Assembly (NCBI GenBank): GCA_039930945.1
Contig: JBDTSW010000036.1
Span: 1-18,985 of the forward strand
Direction of reading: 5' to 3'
Length of the DNA: 18,985 bases
Source: JBDTSW01 sp039930945
Lineage (GTDB): Bacteria; Actinomycetota; Thermoleophilia; Solirubrobacterales; 70-9
This document shows, one piece after another, positions 1 through 7,616 of this stretch. The translations under genes and the position numbers were made by a program. Position 1 is the first letter of the stretch; every line of letters begins with the position of its first letter. Under the pieces are notes generated by a model that worked only from the letters and a program-made list of their open reading frames with translations, had not been told where the DNA came from and did no database searches.

Positions 1-530
1 CCGACCAGACGGTCGCCTCCGGCGCCCCCGTCAACCTCGACGGGACCGGATCCTCCGATCCCGACGGCGACACCCTCGACTACGCCTGGACCCAGACCTC
101 CGGGCCGAGCGTGAGCCTGAGCGGAGCCGACACGGCGACGCCCAGCTTCACGGCACCGGTCGAAGCGGCGACGCTGGTCTTCGAGGTCGAGGTCTGCGAC
201 CAGGAGCCGCTGTGCGACACCGACAGCGTGACGGTCAACAGCTTCGCCCTCGGCAAGCCGAAGCAGAACAAGCACAAGGGCACCGCGAAGCTCCCAGTGG
301 AGGTTCCGGGCGAGGGCGACGTCGTCCTCGAGAAGACGAAGCAGCTCAAGCCCGACGCCGAGCAGGCGACCGGGGCGGAGACGGTGAAGCTCCACGTCGT
401 GCCGAAGCGCAAGACGAAGAAGAAGCTCAACCGCAAGGGCTCGGTGAAGGTGACGGCCTCGGTCACCTACACGCCGACCGGCGGCGTCCCGACCACCCAG
501 GAAAAGCAGGTCAAGCTGGTCAAGAAGTAG
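1..530 (+). CDS. PKD-domain surface/secreted protein, 3' end only
   Basis: The reading frame is open from base 3 to the TAG at 528-530, giving 175 visible residues; the 5' part lies outside the window. The first ~80 residues form an immunoglobulin-like PKD/K319-type domain, with the hallmarks SSDPDGDTLDYAWTQTSG, TPSFTAP and a closing DSVTV strand. Two cysteines in CDQEPLC could form a disulfide, which fits an exported protein. The last ~90 residues are a lysine-rich, beta-type tail (GTAKLPVEVPGEGDVVLEKT, then KKKLNRKGSVKVTASVTYTP) of a kind I associate with the C-termini of Thermoleophilia extracellular proteins. There is no LPXTG motif and no C-terminal membrane helix, so covalent sortase anchoring is unlikely. 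A role in adhesion, matrix binding or a modular extracellular enzyme is inference only. A hairpin 37 bases downstream ends the unit. Confidence 0.75.
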   Translation, partial: DQTVASGAPVNLDGTGSSDPDGDTLDYAWTQTSGPSVSLSGADTATPSFTAPVEAATLVFEVEVCDQEPLCDTDSVTVNSFALGKPKQNKHKGTAKLPVEVPGEGDVVLEKTKQLKPDAEQATGAETVKLHVVPKRKTKKKLNRKGSVKVTASVTYTPTGGVPTTQEKQVKLVKK

Positions 531-566
531 GCGGCAACCCTGCGACCAGTGGGGGGTTGGAGAGGT

Positions 567-594
567 GGGCCCGCAGGCGATTTCCTGCGGGCCC
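567..594 (+). terminator. Intrinsic terminator-like hairpin after the PKD gene
   Basis: A perfect 11-bp inverted repeat, GGGCCCGCAGG at 567-577 and CCTGCGGGCCC at 584-594, is separated by a 6-nt loop (CGATTT). No T-tract follows, which is common for stem-only terminators in GC-rich actinobacteria. It lies between the PKD gene stop at 530 and the metG start at 637, so it plausibly separates the two units. Confidence 0.7.
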
Positions 595-636
595 GCTGAT
601 CGGCCCAGTTGCCGTAGCCGGGGTCGTTCGCCGCCG

Positions 637-2142
637 ATGTCCTTCTACGTAACCACCCCGATCTACTACGTCAACGCCGAGCCCCACCTGGGGCACGCCT
701 ACTCGACGATCGCCGCCGACATCCTCGCTCGCCACATGCGCCAGCGCGGCGAGCAGGTGTTCTTTTTAACCGGCACCGACGAGCACGGCGAGCCGGTCGC
801 CCAGGCGGCCGAGCGCGAGGGGGTGAGCCCGCAGGAGCTGGCCGACCGCAACGCGCCACGGTTCCGCGAGATGGGCGAGCGGGTGAACGCCTCGAACGAC
901 TTCTTCATCCGCACCACCGACCCCGAGCACATCGCCAAGGTGCAGGAGGTGGTCCAGCGCGTCCACGACAACGGCTACGTCTACGAGGGCGCCTATGAGG
1001 GCTGGTACTGCCCGCGCTGCGCCGACTTCAAGACCGAGTCCGAGCTGGGAGAGGGCAACACCTGCGCGATCCACGAGATCGCGCTGGAGCGCGAGCGCGA
1101 GGAGAACTGGTTCTTCCGCCTCTCGGCCTTCCAACAGCCGCTGCAGCGGCTGTTCGCCGAGCGCCCCGACTTCGTGCAGCCGGACTTCAGGCGAAACGAG
1201 GCGCTCTCCTTCATCGAGGGCGGGCTCGAGGACGTCTCGCTGTCGCGGCCCAAGCTCGGCTGGGGGGTGCCGCTTCCCTGGGACCCCGAGCAGGTGATGT
1301 ACGTCTGGTTCGACGCCCTGCTGAACTACTACACAGCCCTGTCCTACGCCCGCCAGGGCGAGGACCTGACGGAGGTCTTCTGGCCGGCCACGCACATCCT
1401 CGCCAAGGACATCCTCAAGTTCCATGCCGTCTACTGGCCGGCGTTCTTGATCGCCGCCGGGCTGGAGCCGCCGCGGAGGATGTTCATCCACGGCTACCTG
1501 CTGATGGGCGAGCGCAAGATGTCGAAGTCGCTCGGCAACGTGCTCGACCCGATCGAGGCGATCGACCGCTACGGCGCCGACGCCCTGCGCTTCTACTGCT
1601 TCCGCGAGGTCAGTTTCGGCCAGGACGGTGCCGTCTCCGCCGAAGGCTTCGAGCAGCGCTATGAGAGCGAGCTGGCAAACGACTGGGGCAACCTCGCCAG
1701 CCGCACGATGGCGATGATCGAGCGCTACCGCGACGGGGTCGTCCCCTCCGCCGAGCCCGACGAAGCGCTGACCGTGGGCGCCGACTCCTTGGAGGGCATC
1801 GACGGCGCCGTGTGCGAGCTGCTTGACAACTTTCAGCTGAGCGCCGCGCTGGAGGCCATCTGGGCCCGGGTTCGCCGGCTCAACCGCTACGTCGAGGAGA
1901 CCCGGCCCTGGGACCTGGCCAAGGATCCCGGCCAGGCCGAGCGGCTGGACACCGTCCTCTACAGCCTGGCCGAGGGCGTGCGGGTGCTGGCGCTTTTGTT
2001 GCTGGCATACCTGCCCGACACCTCCGCACGGCTGTTGGAGGCGCTGGCCGAGGGCAACCGCGAGCTGGCGAGCTTCGGCTCGCGCCAGGGCGGCCAGCTG
2101 ATCGAGCGGCCAGGCCCGCTGTTCCCGAAGCTCGCGGACTAG
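637..2142 (+). CDS. metG: Methionyl-tRNA synthetase
   Basis: This 501-residue class I synthetase charges tRNA(Met) with methionine in the cytosol. The start is the ATG at 637, giving MSFYVTTPIYYVNAEPHLGH; the frame is open back to a possible start at 565, but that would read through the terminator hairpin and adds no family sequence. The ATP-binding HIGH-type motif is HLGH at residues 17-20, and the KMSKS loop is exact at 294-298. A single zinc knuckle is seen at C125/C128 (CPRC) with a later CAIH, as in the one-zinc Thermus-type enzyme. The C-terminal anticodon domain is present (NRYVEETRPWDLAKDP), but the optional C-terminal tRNA-binding dimerisation domain is absent. No clear Shine-Dalgarno is visible. 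The stop is 26 bases before tatD, as in the Bacillus metS-yabD order. Confidence 0.97.
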   Translation: MSFYVTTPIYYVNAEPHLGHAYSTIAADILARHMRQRGEQVFFLTGTDEHGEPVAQAAEREGVSPQELADRNAPRFREMGERVNASNDFFIRTTDPEHIAKVQEVVQRVHDNGYVYEGAYEGWYCPRCADFKTESELGEGNTCAIHEIALEREREENWFFRLSAFQQPLQRLFAERPDFVQPDFRRNEALSFIEGGLEDVSLSRPKLGWGVPLPWDPEQVMYVWFDALLNYYTALSYARQGEDLTEVFWPATHILAKDILKFHAVYWPAFLIAAGLEPPRRMFIHGYLLMGERKMSKSLGNVLDPIEAIDRYGADALRFYCFREVSFGQDGAVSAEGFEQRYESELANDWGNLASRTMAMIERYRDGVVPSAEPDEALTVGADSLEGIDGAVCELLDNFQLSAALEAIWARVRRLNRYVEETRPWDLAKDPGQAERLDTVLYSLAEGVRVLALLLLAYLPDTSARLLEALAEGNRELASFGSRQGGQLIERPGPLFPKLAD

Positions 2143-2156
2143 GTCCCAGCCGCTCC

Positions 2157-2162
2157 TAGACT
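2157..2162 (+). promoter_or_regulatory. -10 element TAGACT of a probable leaderless tatD promoter
   Basis: TAGACT, preceded by C, lies 6 nt before the GTG start of tatD, and there is no Shine-Dalgarno between them. TANNNT hexamers about 7 nt before the first coding base are the known signature of leaderless actinobacterial transcripts. The same CTAGA(C/G)TG core recurs before tRNA-Gln and the MFS gene in this window. No convincing -35 is visible. Confidence 0.5.
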
Positions 2163-2168
2163 GACCGC

Positions 2169-2942
2169 GTGATCGACAGCCACGCACATCTGGGCCTGTG
2201 CGAGGCCGACGACCTCGAGCTCGTCGCGGCCGCGCGCGCCGTCGGGGTTCGGCGGATCCTCACCGTCGGCCTCGACGAGGCGACAAACCGGGAGGCGATC
2301 GTCGCGGCGCGCGCGCTCGAGGGCGTGTGGGCGAGCGTCGGGCGCCACCCGAACTCGGCGACGGGCTTCGACGACGCGGCCGCCGCCGAGATCGAGGCGT
2401 TCGCCGCCGACCCCGCCGTCGCCGCGGTCGGCGAGACCGGGCTGGACTTCTACCGCGACCACGCTCCCCGCGCCGACCAGCGGCGGGCGTTCCGGGCCCA
2501 GATCGAGATCGCCAGGCGCGTCGCCAAGCCGCTCGTGATCCACGTTCGCGACGGCTCCGGGCGCGACGACGACGCCGTCGCCGAGGCCTTCTCCACGCTG
2601 GCCGCCGAGTCGCAGGGGGTCAGCGTCATCCTGCACTGCTTCTCGGCTCCGCCGGAGCGGGTGGCGGAGGCCGCCTCGCACCGCTGGGCGTGCTCGTTCG
2701 CCGGCAACCTCACCTACCCCAAGGCCGAGCCGCTGCGCCAGGCCGCTGCGCTCGTCCCCGACGAGCTGCTGCTGGTCGAGACCGACTCGCCGTTTCTCTC
2801 TCCCCAGCCGGTGCGTGGCAAGGGCAACGAGCCCGCCAACGTCGTCGCCACCGCCGAGCGCCTGGCCGAGGTCCGGGAGACGCCCTACGTCGCCCTGGAG
2901 CAGCTCCTCGACGCCAACGCGGCAAGGGTGTTCGGATGGTGA
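2169..2942 (+). CDS. tatD: TatD-family metal-dependent hydrolase/DNase
   Basis: This is a 257-residue TIM-barrel amidohydrolase-fold enzyme of the TatD/YcfH (B. subtilis YabD) family, known as metal-dependent 3'-5' exonucleases in DNA repair or turnover. All expected metal ligands are visible: H5 and H7 (DSHAHL), E89 (GETGLDFY), H125 (VIHVRD), H156 (LHCFS) and D206 (ETDSPFL). The GTG start at 2169 places the conserved IDSHAHL strand at residue 2, so no earlier start is plausible. The length is normal for the family. It follows metG by 26 bases but seems to have its own promoter. Its stop lies 55 bases before rsmA. The RNase M5 gene (rnmV), which sits between tatD and rsmA in Bacillus, is absent here. 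Confidence 0.95.
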   Translation: MIDSHAHLGLCEADDLELVAAARAVGVRRILTVGLDEATNREAIVAARALEGVWASVGRHPNSATGFDDAAAAEIEAFAADPAVAAVGETGLDFYRDHAPRADQRRAFRAQIEIARRVAKPLVIHVRDGSGRDDDAVAEAFSTLAAESQGVSVILHCFSAPPERVAEAASHRWACSFAGNLTYPKAEPLRQAAALVPDELLLVETDSPFLSPQPVRGKGNEPANVVATAERLAEVRETPYVALEQLLDANAARVFGW

Positions 2943-2983
2943 GCACGGAAGACAGCGCACCCGGCCGCCCCCGGACGCGAAGC

Positions 2984-2990
2984 GGAGGAG
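2984..2990 (+). promoter_or_regulatory. Shine-Dalgarno that fixes the rsmA start
   Basis: GGAGGAG lies 7 nt before the GTG at 2998. It decides the start of rsmA, because the frame is open much further upstream through tatD in the wrong register. Confidence 0.75.
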
Positions 2991-2997
2991 GCGGACG

Positions 2998-3768
2998 GTG
3001 GTTCGGTTAGGGCAAAACTTTCTCACCGACCCCAACCTGCTGGATGCGATCGTCCGCTCCGCGGGGGTCGAGCCGGGCGACGTGATCCTCGAGGTCGGCG
3101 GGGGAGAGGGCGCGCTCACCGAGCGCCTCGCGTCCCGGGCCGGGCAGGTGTGGACGATCGAGCTCGATCGCAAGCTCGAGGCCGACCTCGAGCGGGTGGC
3201 GGCGACGGCCGCAAACGTCGAGCTGGTCTGGGGCGACGCGATGCGGGTGGACCTCGCCGGGCTTGACCCGGCGCCGACGCGAGTCGTCGCCAACCTCCCG
3301 TACTCGATCGCCACGCCGCTGATCCTGCGGACGATCTCCGAGCTGCCCTCGGTCGGGTCGTGGACGGTGCTGGTGCAGCGCGAGATCGCCGACCGGCTGC
3401 GTGCTGCGCCCGGGTCGCGCACATACGGCGGCCCCAGCGTGATCGCCCAGCTTGCCTGCGACGTGGAGCTGCTGCGGCCGGTCGGTCGCGCCGTGTTCAA
3501 GCCCCGGCCGCGGGTGGACTCGGCGCTGCTCGGCCTGCGCCGCCACGGTCCCGCCGCGAGCGATGACCTCGCCCGCCTGGTCCGCGCCGCCTTTGCTCAC
3601 CGGCGCAAGACGCTGGCCGGGTCGGTGGAGCTGGCCGGCGGGCCGCGGCGCCCTCAGGTGCGCGCCGCGCTGGCGGCGGCCGGCCTGCCCTCCGACGTCC
3701 GTGCCGAGGCGCTTCAGCCGGCGGAGTTCGTGCGGCTGGCCGCGGCGCTGGAGTCGGGGGAGGGCTGA
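2998..3768 (+). CDS. rsmA: 16S rRNA (adenine1518-N6/adenine1519-N6)-dimethyltransferase
   Basis: The product (KsgA/RsmA, 256 residues) uses S-adenosylmethionine to dimethylate two adjacent adenines in helix 45 of 16S rRNA, a late step in 30S maturation. Seen motifs: RLGQNFLTDPNLLDAIV at the N-terminus, the SAM-binding motif I EVGGGEGALTERL from residue 32, the catalytic NLPY at 99-102, VQREIADRL, KPRPRVDSALL and the C-terminal FAHRRKTL. The GTG start at 2998 has an ideal Shine-Dalgarno and directly precedes the conserved LGQNFL segment. Its stop TGA shares one base with the ispE ATG (TGATG), indicating translational coupling. Confidence 0.96.
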   Translation: MVRLGQNFLTDPNLLDAIVRSAGVEPGDVILEVGGGEGALTERLASRAGQVWTIELDRKLEADLERVAATAANVELVWGDAMRVDLAGLDPAPTRVVANLPYSIATPLILRTISELPSVGSWTVLVQREIADRLRAAPGSRTYGGPSVIAQLACDVELLRPVGRAVFKPRPRVDSALLGLRRHGPAASDDLARLVRAAFAHRRKTLAGSVELAGGPRRPQVRAALAAAGLPSDVRAEALQPAEFVRLAAALESGEG

Positions 3769-4607
3769 TGCTGCGCGCCGCCGCCAAGCTCAACCTCGGC
3801 CTTCACCTCGGCGCCCGCCGCGGCGACGGCCTGCACGAGCTGCGCTCGCTGTTCTGCTCGCTGTCGCTCGCCGACCGGCTGCTGGTCGCCGACGCCCCCG
3901 GCGACGCCGACGAGGTGGTCTGTGCCGGCGTCGAGGGGCCGAACCTGGTCACCACGGCCCTCGAGGTGTTGCGCGCTCGCGGCTGGGATCACCCACCGGT
4001 GCGGGTCGAGATCGAGAAGCGGATCCCCGTCGCCGCCGGGCTCGGAGGCGGCAGCTCCGACGCGGCGGCGATCCTCCGCCACCTCGCGGGCGAGCGCTCC
4101 GACCTGGCCGCGATCGCCGCCGGGCTCGGCGCCGACGTGCCCTCGCAGCTGGCGCCGGGGCTGGCGCTGGTCGCCGGCGCCGGGGAGAGGGTCGAGGCGC
4201 TCCCCGCTCCCGCCGAGTTCGCGGTGGTGCTGATCCCGCTGCAGCCGGGGCTGAGAGCCACGGACGTGTTCGAGCAGGCCGACCGCCTTCGCCTCGGCCA
4301 CGACGCCGCCGAGCTGGAGGCGATCGAGAGCCGGCTGCGTGCCGCCGCCGCCGAGGGCGCCTCGCCGCTGCGCTACGCGGATCTGCTCAGCAACGACCTG
4401 GAGCGCGCGGTGCTCTCGCTGCGGCCCGAGGTCGCCGAGTCGCTGGCGGCGCTGGAGGCCGCGGCCGCGGCGGTCGCGCTGGTCACCGGCTCCGGGCCGA
4501 CGGCGTTCGGGCTGTTCGAGGACATCGCCGCCGCCGACCGGGCCGCGGCGTCACTGCCGCCGAGGTTCGCGGACGCCATCGTCAGCGCACCGCAGCGCTT
4601 CCTGTAG
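3768..4607 (+). CDS. ispE: 4-diphosphocytidyl-2-C-methyl-D-erythritol kinase
   Basis: A 279-residue GHMP-family kinase that phosphorylates the 2-hydroxyl of CDP-methylerythritol in the MEP (non-mevalonate) pathway to isoprenoid precursors. The N-terminal AAKLNLGL carries the catalytic-region lysine K7. The glycine-rich ATP loop is PVAAGLGGGSSDA at residues 87-99. The catalytic aspartate is D123 in GADVP, and the C-terminal VTGSGPTAFGLF closes the fold. Length is normal. The ATG overlaps the rsmA stop by one base. Sixteen bases downstream begins a DedA-PAP2 membrane protein that may act on an isoprenoid lipid carrier, so isoprenoid supply and carrier handling may be co-expressed (inference). 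Confidence 0.95.
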   Translation: MLRAAAKLNLGLHLGARRGDGLHELRSLFCSLSLADRLLVADAPGDADEVVCAGVEGPNLVTTALEVLRARGWDHPPVRVEIEKRIPVAAGLGGGSSDAAAILRHLAGERSDLAAIAAGLGADVPSQLAPGLALVAGAGERVEALPAPAEFAVVLIPLQPGLRATDVFEQADRLRLGHDAAELEAIESRLRAAAAEGASPLRYADLLSNDLERAVLSLRPEVAESLAALEAAAAAVALVTGSGPTAFGLFEDIAAADRAAASLPPRFADAIVSAPQRFL

Positions 4608-4623
4608 GAGGGTTCGGGGGCCG

Positions 4624-6099
4624 ATGCAGATCCCGAAGACCAAGAGCCAGGGGATCCGCTTCGGGGTGATCGCGGCGATCATCGCCGGCGGCGCCTGGTT
4701 GATCTCGCACCAGTTCGAGAACCTCGACCTGGAGCAGCTGCTGCGCGAGATCTCGGACACGCTCGGGCATTGGACCTATCTGCTCGCGGGGTTGCTCGCC
4801 TTCCTCGAGACGGGAGCGTTCGTCGGGCTGGTCGTGCCCGGGGAGACGTTCGTGATCCTCGCCGGGGCCGTCGCCGGCCAGGGGGCGACCGACATCTACA
4901 TCACGATCGCGATCGTCTGGGTGATGGCCTGGGCGGGCGACACGACCAGCTTCTTCATCGGCCGCCGGCTGGGTCGCGGGTTCGTCCTCCGCCACGGGCC
5001 GAGGCTGCGGATCACGCCGGAGCGCTTCCGACAGGTCGAGGGCTACTTCCAGCGCCACGGCGGCAAGACGATCCTGATCGGCCGCTTCATCGGGCTCGTG
5101 CGCGCGCTGGCGCCGTTCGTCGCCGGCAGCTCCGGGATGCGCTACCGGGCGTTCGTTCCCTACAGCGTGATCGGCACCGGGCTGTGGGGCGCCGGGTTCT
5201 GCCTGCTCGGATACCTCGGCTCGCAGTCGATCGAGCAGATCGCCGGCGTCGCCGGCCGGGGGGTGCTGCTGTTCGGGATCACCGTCGCCGTGATCATTGC
5301 CATCGTCTCCACGGTCCGCTTCTTCGGCGAGCCCGCCAACCGGGCCGCAGCGGTCGGGTGGATGGACCGCCGCGCGATCCTGCGGCCGCTGCTGGCGCTC
5401 GGGCGGCGGGTGAAGCCGCAGGCGCGCTTTCTCTGGGACCGGGTGACGCCCGGGAACCTCGGGCTCGAGCTGACGACGCTGTTCGCGGTGCTGTCGGTGG
5501 CTGCCTTCGTCCTCGTCTCCTACGCCTCGACGGTCTCCGCCGATCCGGGCCCGACCCCGGGCGACCAGAGCGCCTTCGACCTGGCGCGGGGTCTGGAGTC
5601 GGCCTGGCTGACGGAGCTGGCCAAGGTCGTGACCGCGCTGGGCTCGGCCTGGTTCACGCTGCTCGTCGCGGCGGCGGCGGCGATCGCGCTGGCGCTGAAG
5701 CGCCACTGGACGGAAATGGCGGTGTTGGTGGCGGCGCTGGCGATCGCCTACGCGGCGGTGCCGATCCTGAAGGAGGTGATCGACCGCCCGCGCCCGCCCG
5801 ACCCGCTGGTCGGCGCCGGCGGCCAGTCCTTCCCCAGCGGCCACGCCGCCTACGCGGTGATCTACGCCTGGCTGGCGATGACGGTCACGGCCCGCCTGCA
5901 CCCGGGCCGAGCGGGGGGCATGGCCCTGGTCGTCGCCGGGATCGCGCTGGGGGCGGCGATCGGGCTCACCCGCGTCTACCTTCGCGTCCACTACCTCAGC
6001 GACGTCAGCGCCGGCTGGGCGCTCGGAGGCGCGGCGTTCGTGTTCTGCGCGATCGTCGCGCTGATCGCCACGCACTTGCGCGACAATGGGGCGCAGTGA
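4624..6099 (+). CDS. DedA/VTT-domain membrane protein fused to a PAP2 phosphatase
   Basis: This 491-residue polytopic protein has two recognisable halves. Residues ~1-215 are a DedA/VTT domain, with LVVPGETFVILAG, SFFIGRRLGRG, a long amphipathic linker and the GRFIGLVRALAPFVAGSSGM segment. Residues ~275-485 are a PAP2 (type 2 phosphatidic acid phosphatase) domain with the complete active site: K383 in KEVIDRPRP, PSGH at 404-407 and R450-x5-H456. DedA proteins are known to move undecaprenyl phosphate or other phospholipids across membranes, and PAP2 enzymes dephosphorylate lipid pyrophosphates or phosphatidates. The fusion could therefore couple both steps (inference). The ATG at 4624 is preceded by AGGAGGG at 4606-4612, overlapping the ispE stop; the frame is open further upstream only as an ispE shadow. 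The last bases overlap the next gene as GTGA. Confidence 0.9.
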   Translation: MQIPKTKSQGIRFGVIAAIIAGGAWLISHQFENLDLEQLLREISDTLGHWTYLLAGLLAFLETGAFVGLVVPGETFVILAGAVAGQGATDIYITIAIVWVMAWAGDTTSFFIGRRLGRGFVLRHGPRLRITPERFRQVEGYFQRHGGKTILIGRFIGLVRALAPFVAGSSGMRYRAFVPYSVIGTGLWGAGFCLLGYLGSQSIEQIAGVAGRGVLLFGITVAVIIAIVSTVRFFGEPANRAAAVGWMDRRAILRPLLALGRRVKPQARFLWDRVTPGNLGLELTTLFAVLSVAAFVLVSYASTVSADPGPTPGDQSAFDLARGLESAWLTELAKVVTALGSAWFTLLVAAAAAIALALKRHWTEMAVLVAALAIAYAAVPILKEVIDRPRPPDPLVGAGGQSFPSGHAAYAVIYAWLAMTVTARLHPGRAGGMALVVAGIALGAAIGLTRVYLRVHYLSDVSAGWALGGAAFVFCAIVALIATHLRDNGAQ

Positions 6100-6341
6100 T
6101 CGGGGCCGCGAAGATCGGGACCGAGCATCTGCTGTTCGGGGGCGCCGCCGCGATCAGCGTGCTGGCGTTCAGCGTGCTGATCCTGGTGCCCGCGCTGGGC
6201 TCGTACGGCCGCGGCTGGGAGAAGGTCACCGCCGCCCTGCTGTCGCTGTTCGTGCTGGCGGCGTTGTTGCTGGTCGGCGTCGGAGTGGGGGCATTGATCG
6301 TCTTCTTCTGGGACGACATCTATGGCCTCTTCTCCGGCTGA
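6096..6341 (+). CDS. Small two-helix membrane protein of unknown function
   Basis: An 81-residue protein starting with a GTG that overlaps the stop of the DedA-PAP2 gene (GTGA at 6096-6099), a classic coupled start. Two hydrophobic segments are visible: roughly residues 13-35 (FGGAAAISVLAFSVLILVPAL) and 46-72 (AALLSLFVLAALLLVGVGVG), joined by a short loop SYGRGWEKVT. It ends in an aromatic stretch, FFWDDIYGLFSG. I do not recognise a named family. The tight coupling suggests it is made in step with the upstream lipid phosphatase/translocase and might be a partner or stabiliser of it (inference). Confidence 0.75.
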   Translation: MIGAAKIGTEHLLFGGAAAISVLAFSVLILVPALGSYGRGWEKVTAALLSLFVLAALLLVGVGVGALIVFFWDDIYGLFSG

Positions 6342-6354
6342 CCCTGCGCCCGAT

Positions 6355-6360
6355 GGGAGA
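6355..6360 (+). promoter_or_regulatory. Shine-Dalgarno for the PucR-type regulator
   Basis: GGGAGA lies 8 nt before the GTG at 6369 and supports that start. It lies in the 27-base gap after the small membrane protein gene. Confidence 0.6.
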
Positions 6361-6368
6361 ATCGACGG

Positions 6369-7610
6369 GTGACGTCGAAGCCAGCGGCATCGAAGAGCCC
6401 GGCAGGCAAGGGCGCCGGCGACACGCTCTCCGAGCTATCGGACTCGATCGAGGCTGGCGCCGGCCTGCCCGCGGTCGCTCGCGCCGCGGCCAGGGCGCTT
6501 GCCGCCAGCGTGGCCCTGATCGACCGCTCCAGCGCCGTGCTCGCGGTGGCCGCCACCTCCTCGGCCGAGGAGGGCAAGCTGCTGCAGGGATCGACGGGCG
6601 TCGAGGTGGCCGAGCTGCGGGTCGCCGACGCCGTCGTCGGCGAGCTTCGCTACCGGCCGCGGGGCGAGGTGCCGGCGCCGGCGATCCTGCGCATGGTCAC
6701 AACCCTGCTGGCGCTCGAGCTGGAGCGCTCGCGCTCGCCCGACTGGGCCAGCGACGAGGCTGCGGGTGAGTTCGTCCGCGCCGTGCTCACCCGCAAGGTG
6801 ACCGACCGCGGCGACATCATCGCCCGCGCCGCCGAGCTTGACGCCAAGGTCGAGGACGGGGCGGGGGCGCTGATCGTCCGCGCCGCCCCTCGAAACACCC
6901 AGACCGACCAGTGGCGGGCGCGGATGATGACGCTTGCGCTGCGCGCCCTGCGTGCGGCCAGCTCGGGCACCCTGGCGGCGCTGCGTGCCGGCGGCGAGTC
7001 CGCCGAGATCGTCGCGATCGTCCCCGCCACCGACGTCGCCCAGCTCGCGCGCGCCGCCCAGGCCGTCGAGGGCGAGCTCGCGGAGTCGCTTCCGGGCTTT
7101 GCGGTGACGACCGCCTGGAGCCGCTGGACCCAGGATCCCGTCGACCTCTACCGGGCCGCCAACGAGGCGCTGCTCGCGGCCAACGTCGCCGAGGCCGAGG
7201 GTAGGGCCCGGCTGGCGTTCGAGGACACCGGCTCCTACCGCCTGCTGCTGCCGGCGATGAGCGAGGACCCTGCCGAGCTCGAGCGCTTCTACTCCGAGAC
7301 CGTGGCCCCACTCGCCGCCTACGACGACCAGTACGAGACCGAGCTGGTGAACACGATCGAGGCCTACCTCGACAACGACGGCAACGTCACCCCGACCGCG
7401 GCGCAGCTGTTCACCCACCGGCATACGATCCGTTACCGGATGGAGCGCGTGAAGGAGCTCTCCGGCCATGACATCACCTCCACCGAGGGTCGCGAGAAGC
7501 TGGGCCTCGGGCTGAAGGCGATGCGCGTGCTGGGAATCGCCCCGCCCCGCGGGCCGGCGATGGAGCCGGGCGCCGAGGCGGGCCGGGTGCGCCGGCCGAA
7601 GGAAGACTGA
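6369..7610 (+). CDS. PucR/CdaR-family transcriptional regulator
   Basis: This is a 413-residue protein whose C-terminal ~90 residues form the PucR-type helix-turn-helix (HTH_30): ELVNTIEAYLDNDGNVTPTA from residue 325, then THRHTIRYRMERVKELSG around 349-366. The middle (~125-300) resembles the degenerate GGDEF-like CdaR domain that precedes the helix-turn-helix in this family. The N-terminal ~120 residues (LPAVARAAARALAASVALID) look like a small sensory domain similar to GAF. Family members typically control purine, sugar-acid or other catabolic genes and often their neighbours. No effector can be read from the sequence. The GTG start has a good Shine-Dalgarno. The SRPBCC gene follows by 6 bases, so the two are probably co-transcribed. 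Confidence 0.85.
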   Translation: MTSKPAASKSPAGKGAGDTLSELSDSIEAGAGLPAVARAAARALAASVALIDRSSAVLAVAATSSAEEGKLLQGSTGVEVAELRVADAVVGELRYRPRGEVPAPAILRMVTTLLALELERSRSPDWASDEAAGEFVRAVLTRKVTDRGDIIARAAELDAKVEDGAGALIVRAAPRNTQTDQWRARMMTLALRALRAASSGTLAALRAGGESAEIVAIVPATDVAQLARAAQAVEGELAESLPGFAVTTAWSRWTQDPVDLYRAANEALLAANVAEAEGRARLAFEDTGSYRLLLPAMSEDPAELERFYSETVAPLAAYDDQYETELVNTIEAYLDNDGNVTPTAAQLFTHRHTIRYRMERVKELSGHDITSTEGREKLGLGLKAMRVLGIAPPRGPAMEPGAEAGRVRRPKED

Positions 7611-7616
7611 CGGGGC

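Noticed and set aside
565..636. Upstream start of metG at 565
   Set aside because: It would translate through the terminator hairpin at 567-594, and the added residues match nothing in MetRS.
766..2187. Long minus-strand frame (473 residues) antisense to metG
   Set aside because: It is the complement of a fully motif-bearing metG, has low-complexity Arg/Gly/Leu/Val/Gln composition and no domain; such antisense frames are expected in GC-rich DNA.
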